Assembly (NCBI GenBank): GCA_025965735.1
Contig: JAOPWK010000088.1
Location: 1-21,763, forward strand
Length of the DNA: 21,763 nucleotides
Reading direction: 5' to 3'
Source: Frankiales bacterium
GTDB taxonomy: Bacteria; Actinomycetota; Actinomycetes; Mycobacteriales; SCTD01
Under the pieces are notes generated by a model, which was not told the origin of the DNA, searched no databases, and saw nothing but the letters and a program-made list of their open reading frames with translations. Both the position numbers and the translations under genes were made by a program. Below, one piece after another: positions 5,975 to 14,375 of this stretch. Numbering within the stretch: position 1 is the first letter of the stretch; every line of letters starts with the position of its first letter.

Positions 5975-8176
5975 ATGCTCACCTCTCTCGCTCACGTGAT
6001 CGTGCGACGTCGCTGGACCGTGATCGCCCTCTGGGCCGCGCTGACGGTGTTCGGCGTCTTCAGCACGATCCAGGTCTCCGACCGCTGGACCAGCAAGACG
6101 TCGGTCCCCGGGGAGCCGGCGTACGAGGCCGGCCAGCGGAGCCTGCAGGCGCTTGGCATCGGGGACCGCACCCCGGTCGTCGTGGTCTTCCATGCGGACG
6201 GCGACATCAGCGGCAGCGATGAGGTCGAGCAAGCGATGGAACGTGTCGCGCAGGCGAGCCCGCGCGCGTTCACGAGCTCGTTCTTCACGACGGCCAACCC
6301 GGTGTACCTGTCGCAGGACCGCCGGACCGCATTCCAGATGGTCTACCCGGCGGGCGAGGAAGGCGTCTACGTCACCAGCAACGCCGAGAAGCTGCGAGCG
6401 ACCGCGGCCGAAGGGCTCCCCAGTGGGACGACGGTCGACGTGACCGGGCGGCTGGCGCTGACCGAGGCGACGCAGGACGGCACGCAGGCCGGCAGCGGCG
6501 TGCTGCTGGAGGCGCTTGTCGGCGGGGCCGGAGCGCTGGTGATCCTGCTGTTCGTGTTCGGGACCCTGCCGGCCGTGCTGACGCCGCTGGTCATCGCCCT
6601 GGCGGCGATCCTCAACGCGTTCACCCTCGTCTGGGGCGTCAGCTACCTGACGGAGGTGTCGGCGATCGTCCCGTTCCTCATCGCGCTGATCGGACTCGGG
6701 CTGGCGATCGACTACGCCCTGGTCATGCTGTTCCGGTTCCGCGACGAGCTGCGCGACGGCAGCGACGTCGAGAGCGCCGTCGTCGAGACGATGACGCACG
6801 CCGGGAAGTCGGTCATGGTGTCGGGCTCGACCGTCGCGATCGGGCTCCTGGCGATGATCCTGCTGCCCCTGCCGCTGCTGCGCGGCATGGGCGTCGGCGG
6901 GATGCTCATCCCGCTCGTCTCCGTGCTCGCCGCGATCACGCTGCTGCCCGCGCTGCTGGCAGTGATGGGCGAGCGCGTCAACCACGTGCGTGTCATGCCC
7001 CGGCGCCTGCTCGACCGCGGTCACGGCGAGGACGGAGCCTGGGGCCGCTGGGCCAGGTTCGTGCTGCGCCGCCCCGTCGCGGTCGCGGCCGTCGGGCTCG
7101 TCGCGACGGTCGTCCTCGCCGGCCTGGGCACGCAGCTGAAGGCCACGGAGACCGAGCTGTCCCGCTTCCCCGGGGAGGCGACCTCGACCGCGATCTCGGG
7201 CCGGCAGGTCCTGGCCGACGCGGGCATCAGCCCGGGCGTGATGAAGCCGCTCAACGTGCTGGTCGAGAACGGCGGCGACGCCGAGCAGGTCGCGCAGGCG
7301 CTGCGGGGCGTGGACGGGGTCGTCGGTGCCTCCGCCCCCGCTGCATGGCGGGTCGGCGAGGCATCGTTCGTGGAGGCGTTCCCCGCCGTCGATGGCGCCG
7401 CTCCGGGCATCGGAGCGATCGCCGACCGCGCCAAGGCCGCGCTCGCCGGCTCCGACGGGACCCTGACCGGCCTCGCGGCCGTCGACCTGGACTTCCAGCA
7501 CGTGCTGTTCTCGACGTTCCCATGGATCGTCGGGCTGGTCCTGCTGCTGACATTCGTCCTGCTGACACGAGCGTTCCGCTCGATCGTGCTGGCCGCCAAG
7601 GCGGTCGTCCTGAACGTGCTCTCGCTCGGCGCCGCGATGGGCGTGGTCGTGTTCGTGTTCCAGCAGGGCCACGGCTCCCAGCTGTGGGACGTCGGCGCTA
7701 CCGACTCGATCATCGCCTACGTCCCGGTGATGATCTTCGCATTCCTGTACGGCATCAGTATGGACTTCGAGGTCTTCATGCTCAGCCGGATGCGCGAGGC
7801 CTACGACGAGACCGGCTCCACCGACAAGGCCATCGAGGTCGGGCTCGCGCGCACTGCCAAGCTCGTCACCAGCAGCGCTCTGATCCTGATGTTCGCCTTC
7901 ATCGTCCTGTCCACTGGACCAGGGTTCGAGATCAAGTCGCTCGCGGTCGGCGTCGCCGCCGGGATCATCTTCGACGCCACGGTGATCCGCGCGCTGCTGG
8001 TCCCCGCGCTGATGAAGCTGTTCGGGGAGGCGAACTGGTGGTCGCCCGCCTGGCTCGACCGGTTCCTGCCTGAGCCAGCAGTCCCAGGGCCGCGGCCCCA
8101 CGAGGTCATCGACCTCAGCGATGCGCTCCCCGGGCAGCGTGAGCCGGCCGCACCCGTGCCGGCGGCGACGCCGTGA
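5975..8176 (+). CDS. MMPL-family RND transporter
   Basis: The 733-residue protein has the MmpL/RND architecture: a first TM at residues 14-32, an extracytoplasmic porter loop, five TMs at roughly 178-355, then a repeat of the same plan (TM near 370-385, loop, TMs at about 510-690). GLGLAIDYALVMLFRF places Asp246-Tyr247 in TM4, the proton-relay pair of this family; the second half has YGISMDFEVFMLSRM with Asp597-Phe598, so the second tyrosine is replaced by phenylalanine. MMPL proteins export lipids or other hydrophobic molecules using the proton gradient. The ATG has AGGAG 6 nt upstream. The last four bases overlap the next start (GTGA), making it the head gene of a coupled operon with DUF4260, an ABC ATPase and an ABC permease. 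The substrate is unknown. Confidence 0.95.
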   Translation: MLTSLAHVIVRRRWTVIALWAALTVFGVFSTIQVSDRWTSKTSVPGEPAYEAGQRSLQALGIGDRTPVVVVFHADGDISGSDEVEQAMERVAQASPRAFTSSFFTTANPVYLSQDRRTAFQMVYPAGEEGVYVTSNAEKLRATAAEGLPSGTTVDVTGRLALTEATQDGTQAGSGVLLEALVGGAGALVILLFVFGTLPAVLTPLVIALAAILNAFTLVWGVSYLTEVSAIVPFLIALIGLGLAIDYALVMLFRFRDELRDGSDVESAVVETMTHAGKSVMVSGSTVAIGLLAMILLPLPLLRGMGVGGMLIPLVSVLAAITLLPALLAVMGERVNHVRVMPRRLLDRGHGEDGAWGRWARFVLRRPVAVAAVGLVATVVLAGLGTQLKATETELSRFPGEATSTAISGRQVLADAGISPGVMKPLNVLVENGGDAEQVAQALRGVDGVVGASAPAAWRVGEASFVEAFPAVDGAAPGIGAIADRAKAALAGSDGTLTGLAAVDLDFQHVLFSTFPWIVGLVLLLTFVLLTRAFRSIVLAAKAVVLNVLSLGAAMGVVVFVFQQGHGSQLWDVGATDSIIAYVPVMIFAFLYGISMDFEVFMLSRMREAYDETGSTDKAIEVGLARTAKLVTSSALILMFAFIVLSTGPGFEIKSLAVGVAAGIIFDATVIRALLVPALMKLFGEANWWSPAWLDRFLPEPAVPGPRPHEVIDLSDALPGQREPAAPVPAATP

Positions 8177-8646
8177 GCCAGCAGGCGCTGGGAGCGCCCG
8201 CGGTGACCGGGATGCCGATGCGGTTCCTGCGCTGGGAAGGGCTGGTCCTGTTCGCGGGCAGCCTCGCGGTCTTCGTCGGCGGCCTGGACGAGGCGTGGTG
8301 GCTGGTCCCGCTGCTGCTGTTCGTCCCCGACGTCGCCATCGTCGGGTACGCGCGCTCGCACCGGACCGGGGCGCTCGCCTACGACCTGGCCCACTCCTAC
8401 CCGGCACCGGCAGTGCTCGGCGCGCTTGCGGTACTCATCGACTCGAAGGTCGGACAGGGTGTCGCGCTGATCTGGTTCGCGCACATCGGGATGGACCGGG
8501 CGCTCGGCTACGGCCTGAAGTACGTGACCGGCTTCCACGACACACACCTGGGTCGGATCGGACTCAAGGGGCACGGCGGCAACGCCACGGCTGTGGGCGA
8601 GCAGCCGACCCTTCCAGCCCGGGCATCCGTCGGCGGCAACCGGTGA
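8173..8646 (+). CDS. DUF4260 family membrane protein
   Basis: This 157-residue protein matches the DUF4260 pattern: RWEGLVLFAGSLAVF, WWLVPLLLFVPDVAIVGY with the PD pair, GALAYDLAHSY, and the near-invariant WFAHIGMDRALGYGLKY (residues 101-117) followed by GFHDTHLG. It has three or four hydrophobic segments and should sit in the cytoplasmic membrane. The family has no established function. The GTG start overlaps the MMPL stop, and its own stop overlaps the ABC ATPase start, both as GTGA, so all three are likely translated in tandem. The conserved His, Asp and Tyr residues in the HIGMDRALGYGLKY block suggest an active or ligand-binding site, but that is inference. The last 20 residues are hydrophilic and not part of the family core. 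Confidence 0.9.
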   Translation: MSQQALGAPAVTGMPMRFLRWEGLVLFAGSLAVFVGGLDEAWWLVPLLLFVPDVAIVGYARSHRTGALAYDLAHSYPAPAVLGALAVLIDSKVGQGVALIWFAHIGMDRALGYGLKYVTGFHDTHLGRIGLKGHGGNATAVGEQPTLPARASVGGNR

Positions 8647-9599
8647 TCGACGCCCGGAACCTGACGAAGACGTACGGGACGAAGAAGGCCGTCGACGACC
8701 TCAGCTTCACCGTCCAGCCCGGCCAGGTCACCGGCTTCCTGGGCCCGAACGGCGCCGGGAAGTCCACGACGATGCGGATGATCCTGGGACTGGACGCGCC
8801 GACCAGCGGCACCGTCACCGTCGGGGGACGTCCCTACCGGGACCACCCCCTGCCGCTGCAGGTGGTGGGCGCGCTCCTGGAAGCGCGGGCGATCCACACC
8901 TCCCGGACCGCCTACAGCCACCTGCTCGCGCTCGCCACGACGCACGGGATCGGGCCCAAGCGGGTTCGGCAGGTCATCGACCAGGTCGGGCTGACCGAGG
9001 TCGCGAGCAAGCGCGCCGGCGGGTTCAGCCTCGGGATGGGCCAGCGCCTCGGGATCGCCACCGCGCTGCTCGCCGACCCCGACACGCTGATCCTGGACGA
9101 ACCCGTCAACGGCCTGGATCCCGAGGGGATCCGCTGGATCCGCGACCTGCTCAGGAGCCTGGCCGCCGACGGCCGGACGGTGCTGGTCTCCAGCCACCTG
9201 ATGAGCGAGATGGCCCTGACAGCCGACCACGTGCTGGTCATCGGCCGCGGCCGGCTGCTCGCGGACCTGCCGATGAGCGAGCTCCTCGCGCAGGCTGCCA
9301 GCGACGTCGTGCTGGTCCGCACCCCGAGCGCGGACGCGCTCACCCAGGCCCTCACCGGGATCGGCGCCACCGTCGTCCGGACCGACACCGAGGTCCTGGA
9401 GGTCTGCGGGCCGACCGCAGCAGGCATCGGCGACCTGGCACGCGACCTGCGGATCAGCGTCCACGGCCTCACGCCGCGGCAGGTCTCACTGGAAGAGGCG
9501 TACATGGACATGACCCGCGACTCCGTCGAGTTCCACGCTCACGCCGCGACCGACCCGGACGCGGATCTGATCGACCTGACGACCGGGAGCGCAGCATGA
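8643..9599 (+). CDS. ABC transporter ATP-binding protein (ABC-2 type export)
   Basis: The 318-residue protein is the nucleotide-binding subunit of an ABC-2 exporter of the DrrA/BcrA kind. Walker A is GPNGAGKS (residues 34-41), the signature is FSLGMGQR (128-135, the usual SxGxxQ variant of this group), Walker B is TLILDE (Asp152, Glu153), and the switch His is in SSHLMSEM (His185). After about residue 220 there is a C-terminal extension, ending with VSLEEAYMDMTRDSVEF as in many actinobacterial homologues. It powers the permease encoded next, with which it overlaps by four bases. The GTG start at 8643 overlaps the DUF4260 stop. Upstream in-frame codons belong to the shadow of the previous gene and are not used. 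Substrates of this group range from antibiotics to lipids. Confidence 0.97.
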   Translation: MIDARNLTKTYGTKKAVDDLSFTVQPGQVTGFLGPNGAGKSTTMRMILGLDAPTSGTVTVGGRPYRDHPLPLQVVGALLEARAIHTSRTAYSHLLALATTHGIGPKRVRQVIDQVGLTEVASKRAGGFSLGMGQRLGIATALLADPDTLILDEPVNGLDPEGIRWIRDLLRSLAADGRTVLVSSHLMSEMALTADHVLVIGRGRLLADLPMSELLAQAASDVVLVRTPSADALTQALTGIGATVVRTDTEVLEVCGPTAAGIGDLARDLRISVHGLTPRQVSLEEAYMDMTRDSVEFHAHAATDPDADLIDLTTGSAA

Positions 9600-10471
9600 G
9601 CACGCTCGCCGCGGAGCCTGCTCCCGACGCCGACGCGGCCGCCGCCGTGGACACGACCGCTGGAGCCGTCGCGGACCGCGCCCGCACCGTCCAGAACCAC
9701 CCCGTCAACGCCAGGCGCGTCCTGGCCAGCGAATGGGTCAAGCTCCGCTCCCTGCGATCGACCGCGTGGACGCTCCTGTCCGCGGTCGTGCTGATGATCG
9801 GCATCGGCTGGCTCGCCGGGTGGGGCAGCAACGACAGCTGGTCGGACCTGTCGCCTCAGGAGCAGGCGACCTTCAGCCCCCTGGACGTCACGCTCGCGGG
9901 CTTCTACCTCGCCCAGCTCGCCGTCAGCGTCCTCGGCGTCCTGCTCGTCACCGGCGAGTACGCCACCGGGATGGTCCGCGCCACGTTTGCTGCGGTCCCG
10001 CGCCGGCTGCCCGTCCTGTGGGCCAAGACGGTGCTGTTCGCCGCGGTGACGTTCGGGTCGATGCTCGTCGCCGCGACCGTCTCCTTCGCCGGTGGCCAAC
10101 GGCTCCTCGACGAGCACAGCATCGGGTTCGGCGGCGACGGCGTTCTGCGCGGCATCGTCGGCGTCACTGGTTATCTCACCGCGGTCGCGGTCCTGGCCGT
10201 GGCCCTCGGGTTCGTCATCCGGAGCACCGCCGGAGGCGTCGCCACCATGTGCGGGCTCCTGCTCGTCGCGCCCACCCTGGGACTGCTGCTGCCGAGGAGC
10301 TGGCAGGAGAACCTGCTGCCGTACCTCCCCAGCAACGCCGGAGCCGCCGTGTTCAACGCGGCGCCGTCCGCCGACAGCCTCAGCGCGACTGGCGGCGCCC
10401 TCGCACTCGGCGTCTGGCTCCTGGTCGCTCTGGCCGCGGCGGCGTTCACCCTCACGCGCCGGGACGTCTGA
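9596..10471 (+). CDS. ABC-2 type transporter permease
   Basis: This 291-residue membrane subunit begins with a hydrophilic 40-residue leader, then ASEWVKLRSLRSTAW (44-58), the motif that precedes TM1 in actinobacterial ABC-2 permeases. Six hydrophobic segments follow at about 58-76, 101-120, 145-166, 186-208, 212-232 and 264-287. The VTGEYATGMVRATFAAVPRR stretch after TM2 is typical of the family. Two copies probably pair with two copies of the ATPase encoded just upstream. The ATG overlaps the ATPase stop as ATGA, so the two subunits are made in step. This is the last gene of the tightly overlapping block that begins with the MMPL gene; the next gene is 46 nt away. Confidence 0.93.
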   Translation: MSTLAAEPAPDADAAAAVDTTAGAVADRARTVQNHPVNARRVLASEWVKLRSLRSTAWTLLSAVVLMIGIGWLAGWGSNDSWSDLSPQEQATFSPLDVTLAGFYLAQLAVSVLGVLLVTGEYATGMVRATFAAVPRRLPVLWAKTVLFAAVTFGSMLVAATVSFAGGQRLLDEHSIGFGGDGVLRGIVGVTGYLTAVAVLAVALGFVIRSTAGGVATMCGLLLVAPTLGLLLPRSWQENLLPYLPSNAGAAVFNAAPSADSLSATGGALALGVWLLVALAAAAFTLTRRDV

Positions 10472-10517
10472 CCAGCCCGGCTGCTCCCCAGGACGATCCC
10501 CAGGAAGGCACCGACAG

Positions 10518-11558
10518 ATGACGACCCACCAAGCCGAGAGCACGGCGGCATCGGCCGCGACCATGCGCGCCGTCGTGCGGGACCGGTACGGCGCGCCGGC
10601 CGACGTCCTGCGCGTCGGGCAGGTCGCTGCGCCTGAGATCGGCTCGGGCGAGCTCCTCGTGGAGGTGCGCGCTGCTGGAGTGGATCGCGGTGTCTGGCAC
10701 GTCGTGACGGGCCTGCCCTACCCGATCCGCCTGGCTGGCTTCGGCGTCCGGACGCCCACCGATCCTGTCGTCGGCGGTGATCTCGCCGGCGTCGTCAGGG
10801 CCGTCGGGAGCGGCGTCACGCGCTTCCGCATCGGCGACGAGGTGTACGGCACCGGGCACGGCACGTACGCGGAGCTCGCCCGCGCCGCGGAGGACAAGCT
10901 GTCGGCCAAGCCGACGACGCTGACCTTCGAGCAGGCCGCGGCGGTGCCGGTCTCAGCGACGACGGCGCTGCAGGCGGTGCGCGACCACGGGAAGGTGCAG
11001 CCCGGGCAGCAGGTCCTCGTCATCGGCGCGAGCGGCGGTGTCGGCTCGTACGCCGTGCAGATCGCCAAGTCGTACGGCGCCGTCGTCACCGGCGTCGCCA
11101 GCGGGGCGAAGCTCGACCTCGTGCGCTCGCTCGGTGCGGACCACGTGATCGACTACGCCACCGGGGATCACGCGCGGTGCGACTACGACGTCATCCTCGA
11201 CGTCGGCGGGAACACCCCTGTCGCCCGTCTGCGCAAGACCTTGTCCCGCACCGGGACGCTGGTCATCATCGGCGGCGAGACCGCCGGCCGCATCCTCGGC
11301 GGCGTGCAGCGCCAGCTCGGCGCGAGCCTGCTGTCGCCCTTCGTGCGGCAGCGTCTCGGGACGTTCGTGTGCAAGGAGAACGCCACCGACCTGGCAGTTC
11401 TGACCGGCTTGATCGACGCAGGCCGGGTGACTCCCGCCGTCGATCGCGTTCTGCCGTTGTCGTCAGCGAACGAGGCACTGCAGCTGCTGCTCGAGGGGTC
11501 CGTGCGCGGAAAGCTGGTGCTGACCGTGTCCAGCGCCGGTGCGGACCGAGACAGCTAG
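10518..11558 (+). CDS. NAD(P)-dependent MDR-family oxidoreductase (quinone-reductase-like)
   Basis: The 346-residue protein is a medium-chain dehydrogenase/reductase. The N-terminal GroES-like part includes MRAVVRDRYGAPADVL and GGDLAGVVRAVGSGVTRFRI; the Rossmann part has VLVIGASGGVGSYAVQIAKS (residues 167-186) for NAD(P)H binding, and the typical end EALQLLLEGSVRGKLVL. The catalytic and structural zinc ligands of alcohol dehydrogenases (the GHE motif and the four-Cys lobe) are absent, so it belongs to the zinc-free quinone oxidoreductase-like branch that reduces quinones or enones. It has AGGAAGG 9 nt before the ATG at 10518; a second ATG at residue 16 is nearer the conserved core and is possible. 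It lies 46 nt after the permease and may be co-transcribed with the exporters, possibly to detoxify the same class of compound, which is inference. Confidence 0.93.
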   Translation: MTTHQAESTAASAATMRAVVRDRYGAPADVLRVGQVAAPEIGSGELLVEVRAAGVDRGVWHVVTGLPYPIRLAGFGVRTPTDPVVGGDLAGVVRAVGSGVTRFRIGDEVYGTGHGTYAELARAAEDKLSAKPTTLTFEQAAAVPVSATTALQAVRDHGKVQPGQQVLVIGASGGVGSYAVQIAKSYGAVVTGVASGAKLDLVRSLGADHVIDYATGDHARCDYDVILDVGGNTPVARLRKTLSRTGTLVIIGGETAGRILGGVQRQLGASLLSPFVRQRLGTFVCKENATDLAVLTGLIDAGRVTPAVDRVLPLSSANEALQLLLEGSVRGKLVLTVSSAGADRDS

Positions 11559-11620
11559 CCGAACCTGCACCGAGCATCGACGTCGCGATCTCGAGCATCA
11601 AGGTCACCAGGAGAACGCAC

Positions 11621-11662
11621 ATGGCACAGACAGCCGGCCGACCCACCGGGGGCGCACCGTGA
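11621..11662 (+). CDS. Possible 13-residue leader peptide coupled to the DUF4389 gene
   Basis: ATG GCA CAG opens a 13-codon frame (MAQTAGRPTGGAP) whose TGA overlaps the GTG of the next gene as GTGA. AGGAG sits 7 nt before the ATG, stronger than the ribosome binding site of the DUF4389 gene itself. The same overlap style links the genes of the upstream operon. It could be a true translated leader that feeds ribosomes to the next start, or the decayed end of a former gene. There is no protein-level evidence. Confidence 0.35.
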   Translation: MAQTAGRPTGGAP

Positions 11663-12420
11663 GCGACCTCCCCATCCCGTACCCGGTACGCGTCGATGCC
11701 GTCCTGGACCCCTCCCTGTCGAGGTGGCTGTGGCTGGTCAAGTGGGTGCTCGCGATCCCGCACTACGTCGTGCTGGTGTTCCTGTGGGTGGCCTTCGTGG
11801 TGGTGAGCGCCCTTGCGTTCTTCGCGATCCTGTTCACCGAGCGGTACCCCCGCTCGCTGTTCGACTTCAACCTCGGCGTCATGCGCTGGACCTGGCGTGT
11901 CCACTACTACGGGTACGGCGCGCTCGGCACCGACCGCTACCCGCCGTTCACCCTCGCCGACGCTCCGGACTACCCGGCGCGTCTTCACATCCCGTACCCG
12001 GCCCGCCTGTCTCGCCGGCTGGTCCTGGTCAAGTGGTGGCTGCTCGCACTGCCGCATTACCTCGTCCTGTCGATCATGGTCGGCGGCGGTCTGTGGATCG
12101 GGCGAGGCGATGCAGACCCCGGCGACGCGGCGTGGGGCTTCGGCGGCCTGGTCGGCCTGCTGGTCCTCATCGCCGGCATCAGCAAGCTGTTCACCGGCCA
12201 GTACCCCGATTCGCTGTACCGCCTGGTCATGGGGATGAACCGCTGGTCGTTGCGGGTCAGTGCGTACGCCGGGTTGATGACCGACGCGTACCCGCCGTTC
12301 CGGCTCGACCAAGGCGGTGATGACCCCGGCAGCACGTCGCACCCGATCGGGCCCGGGCCTGCCTCGTCGCCGCCGCCACTGACGTACGGCCCGGATCCGG
12401 CGCCGTTGGCACCCGCGTGA
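11659..12420 (+). CDS. DUF4389 domain-containing membrane protein
   Basis: The 253-residue protein contains two tandem copies of the DUF4389 unit. The first reads SRWLWLVKWVLAIPHYVVLV with a second TM and then FTERYPRSLFDFNLGVMRW; the second reads SRRLVLVKWWLLALPHYLVL and FTGQYPDSLYRLVMGMNRW, each followed by R-V-x-Y/A and a YPPF motif. Each unit has two membrane helices, giving about four in all, with a proline-rich tail of roughly 35 residues. The family is common in actinomycetes and has no established function. The GTG at 11659 is chosen because the family N-terminus (PYPVRVDAV) follows at once and because it overlaps the stop of a short ORF with a strong ribosome binding site. It is probably the last intact gene of the plus-strand block. 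Confidence 0.9.
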   Translation: MSDLPIPYPVRVDAVLDPSLSRWLWLVKWVLAIPHYVVLVFLWVAFVVVSALAFFAILFTERYPRSLFDFNLGVMRWTWRVHYYGYGALGTDRYPPFTLADAPDYPARLHIPYPARLSRRLVLVKWWLLALPHYLVLSIMVGGGLWIGRGDADPGDAAWGFGGLVGLLVLIAGISKLFTGQYPDSLYRLVMGMNRWSLRVSAYAGLMTDAYPPFRLDQGGDDPGSTSHPIGPGPASSPPPLTYGPDPAPLAPA

Positions 12421-12636
12421 CGAGAGCACCGCTGGGCGAGGCCGACCTGGTGGCGGGTCTGCAGCTTCGAGTGCACGTTCTGCGCCACGTGCGTACGGGA
12501 CGTCCTGCACGACCGCTGCCCCCACTGCGCGGGGAACTTCGTGCCGCGTCCCATCAGGCCGCTGACCTCTCTTGGCGCATCCCCGGCCTCCACGATCAGG
12601 GTCCTGCGCGACGACTGCGTCCAGCGGCGCTCCTGA
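12421..12636 (+). pseudogene. DUF1272 zinc-ribbon protein remnant
   Basis: Directly after the DUF4389 stop, in the same frame, the sequence reads VCSFECTFCATCVRDVLHDR then CPHCAGNFVPRP, which is the core of DUF1272: a small protein with a C-x3-C-x2-C-x2-C cluster and a later C-P-x-C. The usual N-terminus (M-L-x-M-R-P-x-C-x-x-C) is missing. Part of the expected next segment, APLGEADLV, is visible in another frame starting near 12420, so both a frameshift and a truncation are present. There is no start codon in the frame. The C-terminus also runs about 30 residues past the normal end. The gene is therefore broken. DUF1272 has no established function; the cysteines suggest zinc binding. Confidence 0.7.
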
Positions 12637-12665
12637 GGCCGACCGGTGAAGGCAGGGCGGCGCCT

Positions 12666-14324
12666 CTACCTGGCTCCAGCCGGTCCTGCGAGCTTGCCGG
12701 CCTGGGCTGCGGCCTCCGTGCGGTTGCGGACACCGAGCTTGGTCAGGATGTGACTGACGTGGTGACCGGCGGTCTTCTCGCTGATGCAGAGTGCGAGTGC
12801 CACGTCGGCGTTGGAAGCGCCGAGCGAGACGAGGTCGAGCACCTCCTGCTCCCGTGGCGTCAGCGCTCCGGGCACCCGCTGCCGCGGCGCCACGACGCTA
12901 CCCAGGACGCGCAGGAGCTGAGCAGCGGCCTCGCTGGCTCGTGCGGCGCCGAGGGCCTGGAAGTCCGCGAGGGCGCTGCGCGCCTCGTCGCGGGCGAGCG
13001 ACGGTGCGTTGCCGGCGAGGGCACGGGCGAGCTCGAGCCGCGCCTGCCCGGTCTCGTACGGCATCGCCAGACGGCTGAACCCGACGAGGGCGCTCCTGGC
13101 CATGTGCGCAGCACCGGCGGCTCGCCCAGCGGCGCCATCGACCCCGGCTGTGGCCAAGTCGGCTAGTGCCGTCACCAGGCGGATGCCGGCGGCGTCGGCG
13201 ATGTCCCGCAGCCTGGTCACGGCCTCCGCCGCCCCGGGTGCATCAGCGCAGGCCAGGCGCGCATCCACCAGTGCGGCCAGCAGCTGTGCGGCGCGGACGG
13301 GGTGGTCACTCGACGCGCGCACAGCCCGCTCCAGCAGGGCGACGGCCTCCTGCGGACGGCGCTCCGCCAGTCGCAGCAGCGCCAGTGCGCGCAGCCCGGC
13401 CGGTTCCTCCAGGCGCCCCGCAAGCAGCCGCTCCGCGTCCAGCAGCCGGCCCTGCCGCACCCGCAGCTCCGCCAGCGCCGCGACGGCAGGCGCACTCATC
13501 TGCGGGACGTACCGGGCGTGCGTGGCCAGCGCGGCCTGCAACGCGGTCTCCGCCTCAGGCCAGTGCCCGGTAGCGATCAGCACGTCCGCATGGATCGTGC
13601 GGCACGCCCCGAACAAGGGGGCGGTGCGGTGCGCACGGGCGAACGCCTCGACGAGCTGGCACCACTCGGCGCCGCGCTCCCACTCACCGGCAGCCGCACA
13701 GCCCTCGATCAGGTTGCAGTAGGACTCCGCGAGCGTGTGCACGTTGCGGACCCGGCCGGACGACGCCGCTGCCATGGCCTCCTCCAGCAGCTTCAGTCCC
13801 TCGTCGCGACGACCAGAGGCGAGCACGGCTCGGCCCAGCAGGCTGAGGGCGAAGACCTCCAGGTCGACCGACCCCGTCGCCCGCCCGATCCGCATTGCGC
13901 GGCGGGCCTGCCTGATCTGGTCCTGGAGGCCGAGGGCGTGCCGCGCCTGTTCCACCGCCACCCATCCGCGGCCGGGACAGCTGGCCTGCAGACCGTCCAG
14001 CGCGCGCTCGGCGCGGGCCAGCCAGCCGCGAGCCGCGGATGCACGTCCGGCCAGCAGGTGCTGGTGGGACAGCCACACAGCGATCCGCGCGGCATCGTCG
14101 CCGTGGCCGGCGGCGACGTAGCCGGCGAAAGCCCGCTCCCGCTCGGCGAGCGCTTGCGGCACCTCGCCGAGGAACCAAAGAGCCAGCCCGAGGCCCTCGC
14201 GCGACTCCGGCGCCTCCGCCTCGGACAGCGCCCTGTCGAAGGCCAGCCGCGCGCCGAGCCAGTCCGCCTGCTCCAGCGCGGCGAGGCCGGCCGACAGCGC
14301 GTCGTCGCCATGCGTCGCGGCCAT
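12666..14324 (-). CDS. LuxR-family regulator with N-terminal TPR-like helices
   Basis: Of 552 residues, the last 65 form a LuxR/GerE helix-turn-helix (LTPREQEVLDLVSLGASNAD then VALALCISEKTAGHHVSHIL, residues 488-545). The rest is all-helical, with repeated A/L-rich pairs such as LAALEQADWLGARLAFDRAL and RGLGLALW-like segments, fitting a TPR-type scaffold. There is no receiver domain and no Walker A motif, so it is neither a classical response regulator nor a full MalT/LAL-type ATPase. Such proteins are probably DNA-binding regulators controlled by ligand or protein binding to the helices. The ATG ending at 14324 is preferred because the first repeat starts a few residues later; a TTG ending at 14360 would add 12 residues. 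It follows the methyltransferase gene by about 50 nt on the same strand, so both may be one transcript. Confidence 0.88.
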   Translation of the reverse strand: MAATHGDDALSAGLAALEQADWLGARLAFDRALSEAEAPESREGLGLALWFLGEVPQALAERERAFAGYVAAGHGDDAARIAVWLSHQHLLAGRASAARGWLARAERALDGLQASCPGRGWVAVEQARHALGLQDQIRQARRAMRIGRATGSVDLEVFALSLLGRAVLASGRRDEGLKLLEEAMAAASSGRVRNVHTLAESYCNLIEGCAAAGEWERGAEWCQLVEAFARAHRTAPLFGACRTIHADVLIATGHWPEAETALQAALATHARYVPQMSAPAVAALAELRVRQGRLLDAERLLAGRLEEPAGLRALALLRLAERRPQEAVALLERAVRASSDHPVRAAQLLAALVDARLACADAPGAAEAVTRLRDIADAAGIRLVTALADLATAGVDGAAGRAAGAAHMARSALVGFSRLAMPYETGQARLELARALAGNAPSLARDEARSALADFQALGAARASEAAAQLLRVLGSVVAPRQRVPGALTPREQEVLDLVSLGASNADVALALCISEKTAGHHVSHILTKLGVRNRTEAAAQAGKLAGPAGAR

Positions 14325-14375
14325 GGCCGCGAGTATCACCAGGTCAGGCGCAGCCGACAAGGTCCAGAAGAGCTG

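Noticed and set aside
5933..8407. 824-codon open frame on the minus strand
   Set aside because: It is antisense to the MMPL and DUF4260 genes, shows no recognisable domain and has shadow-like composition.
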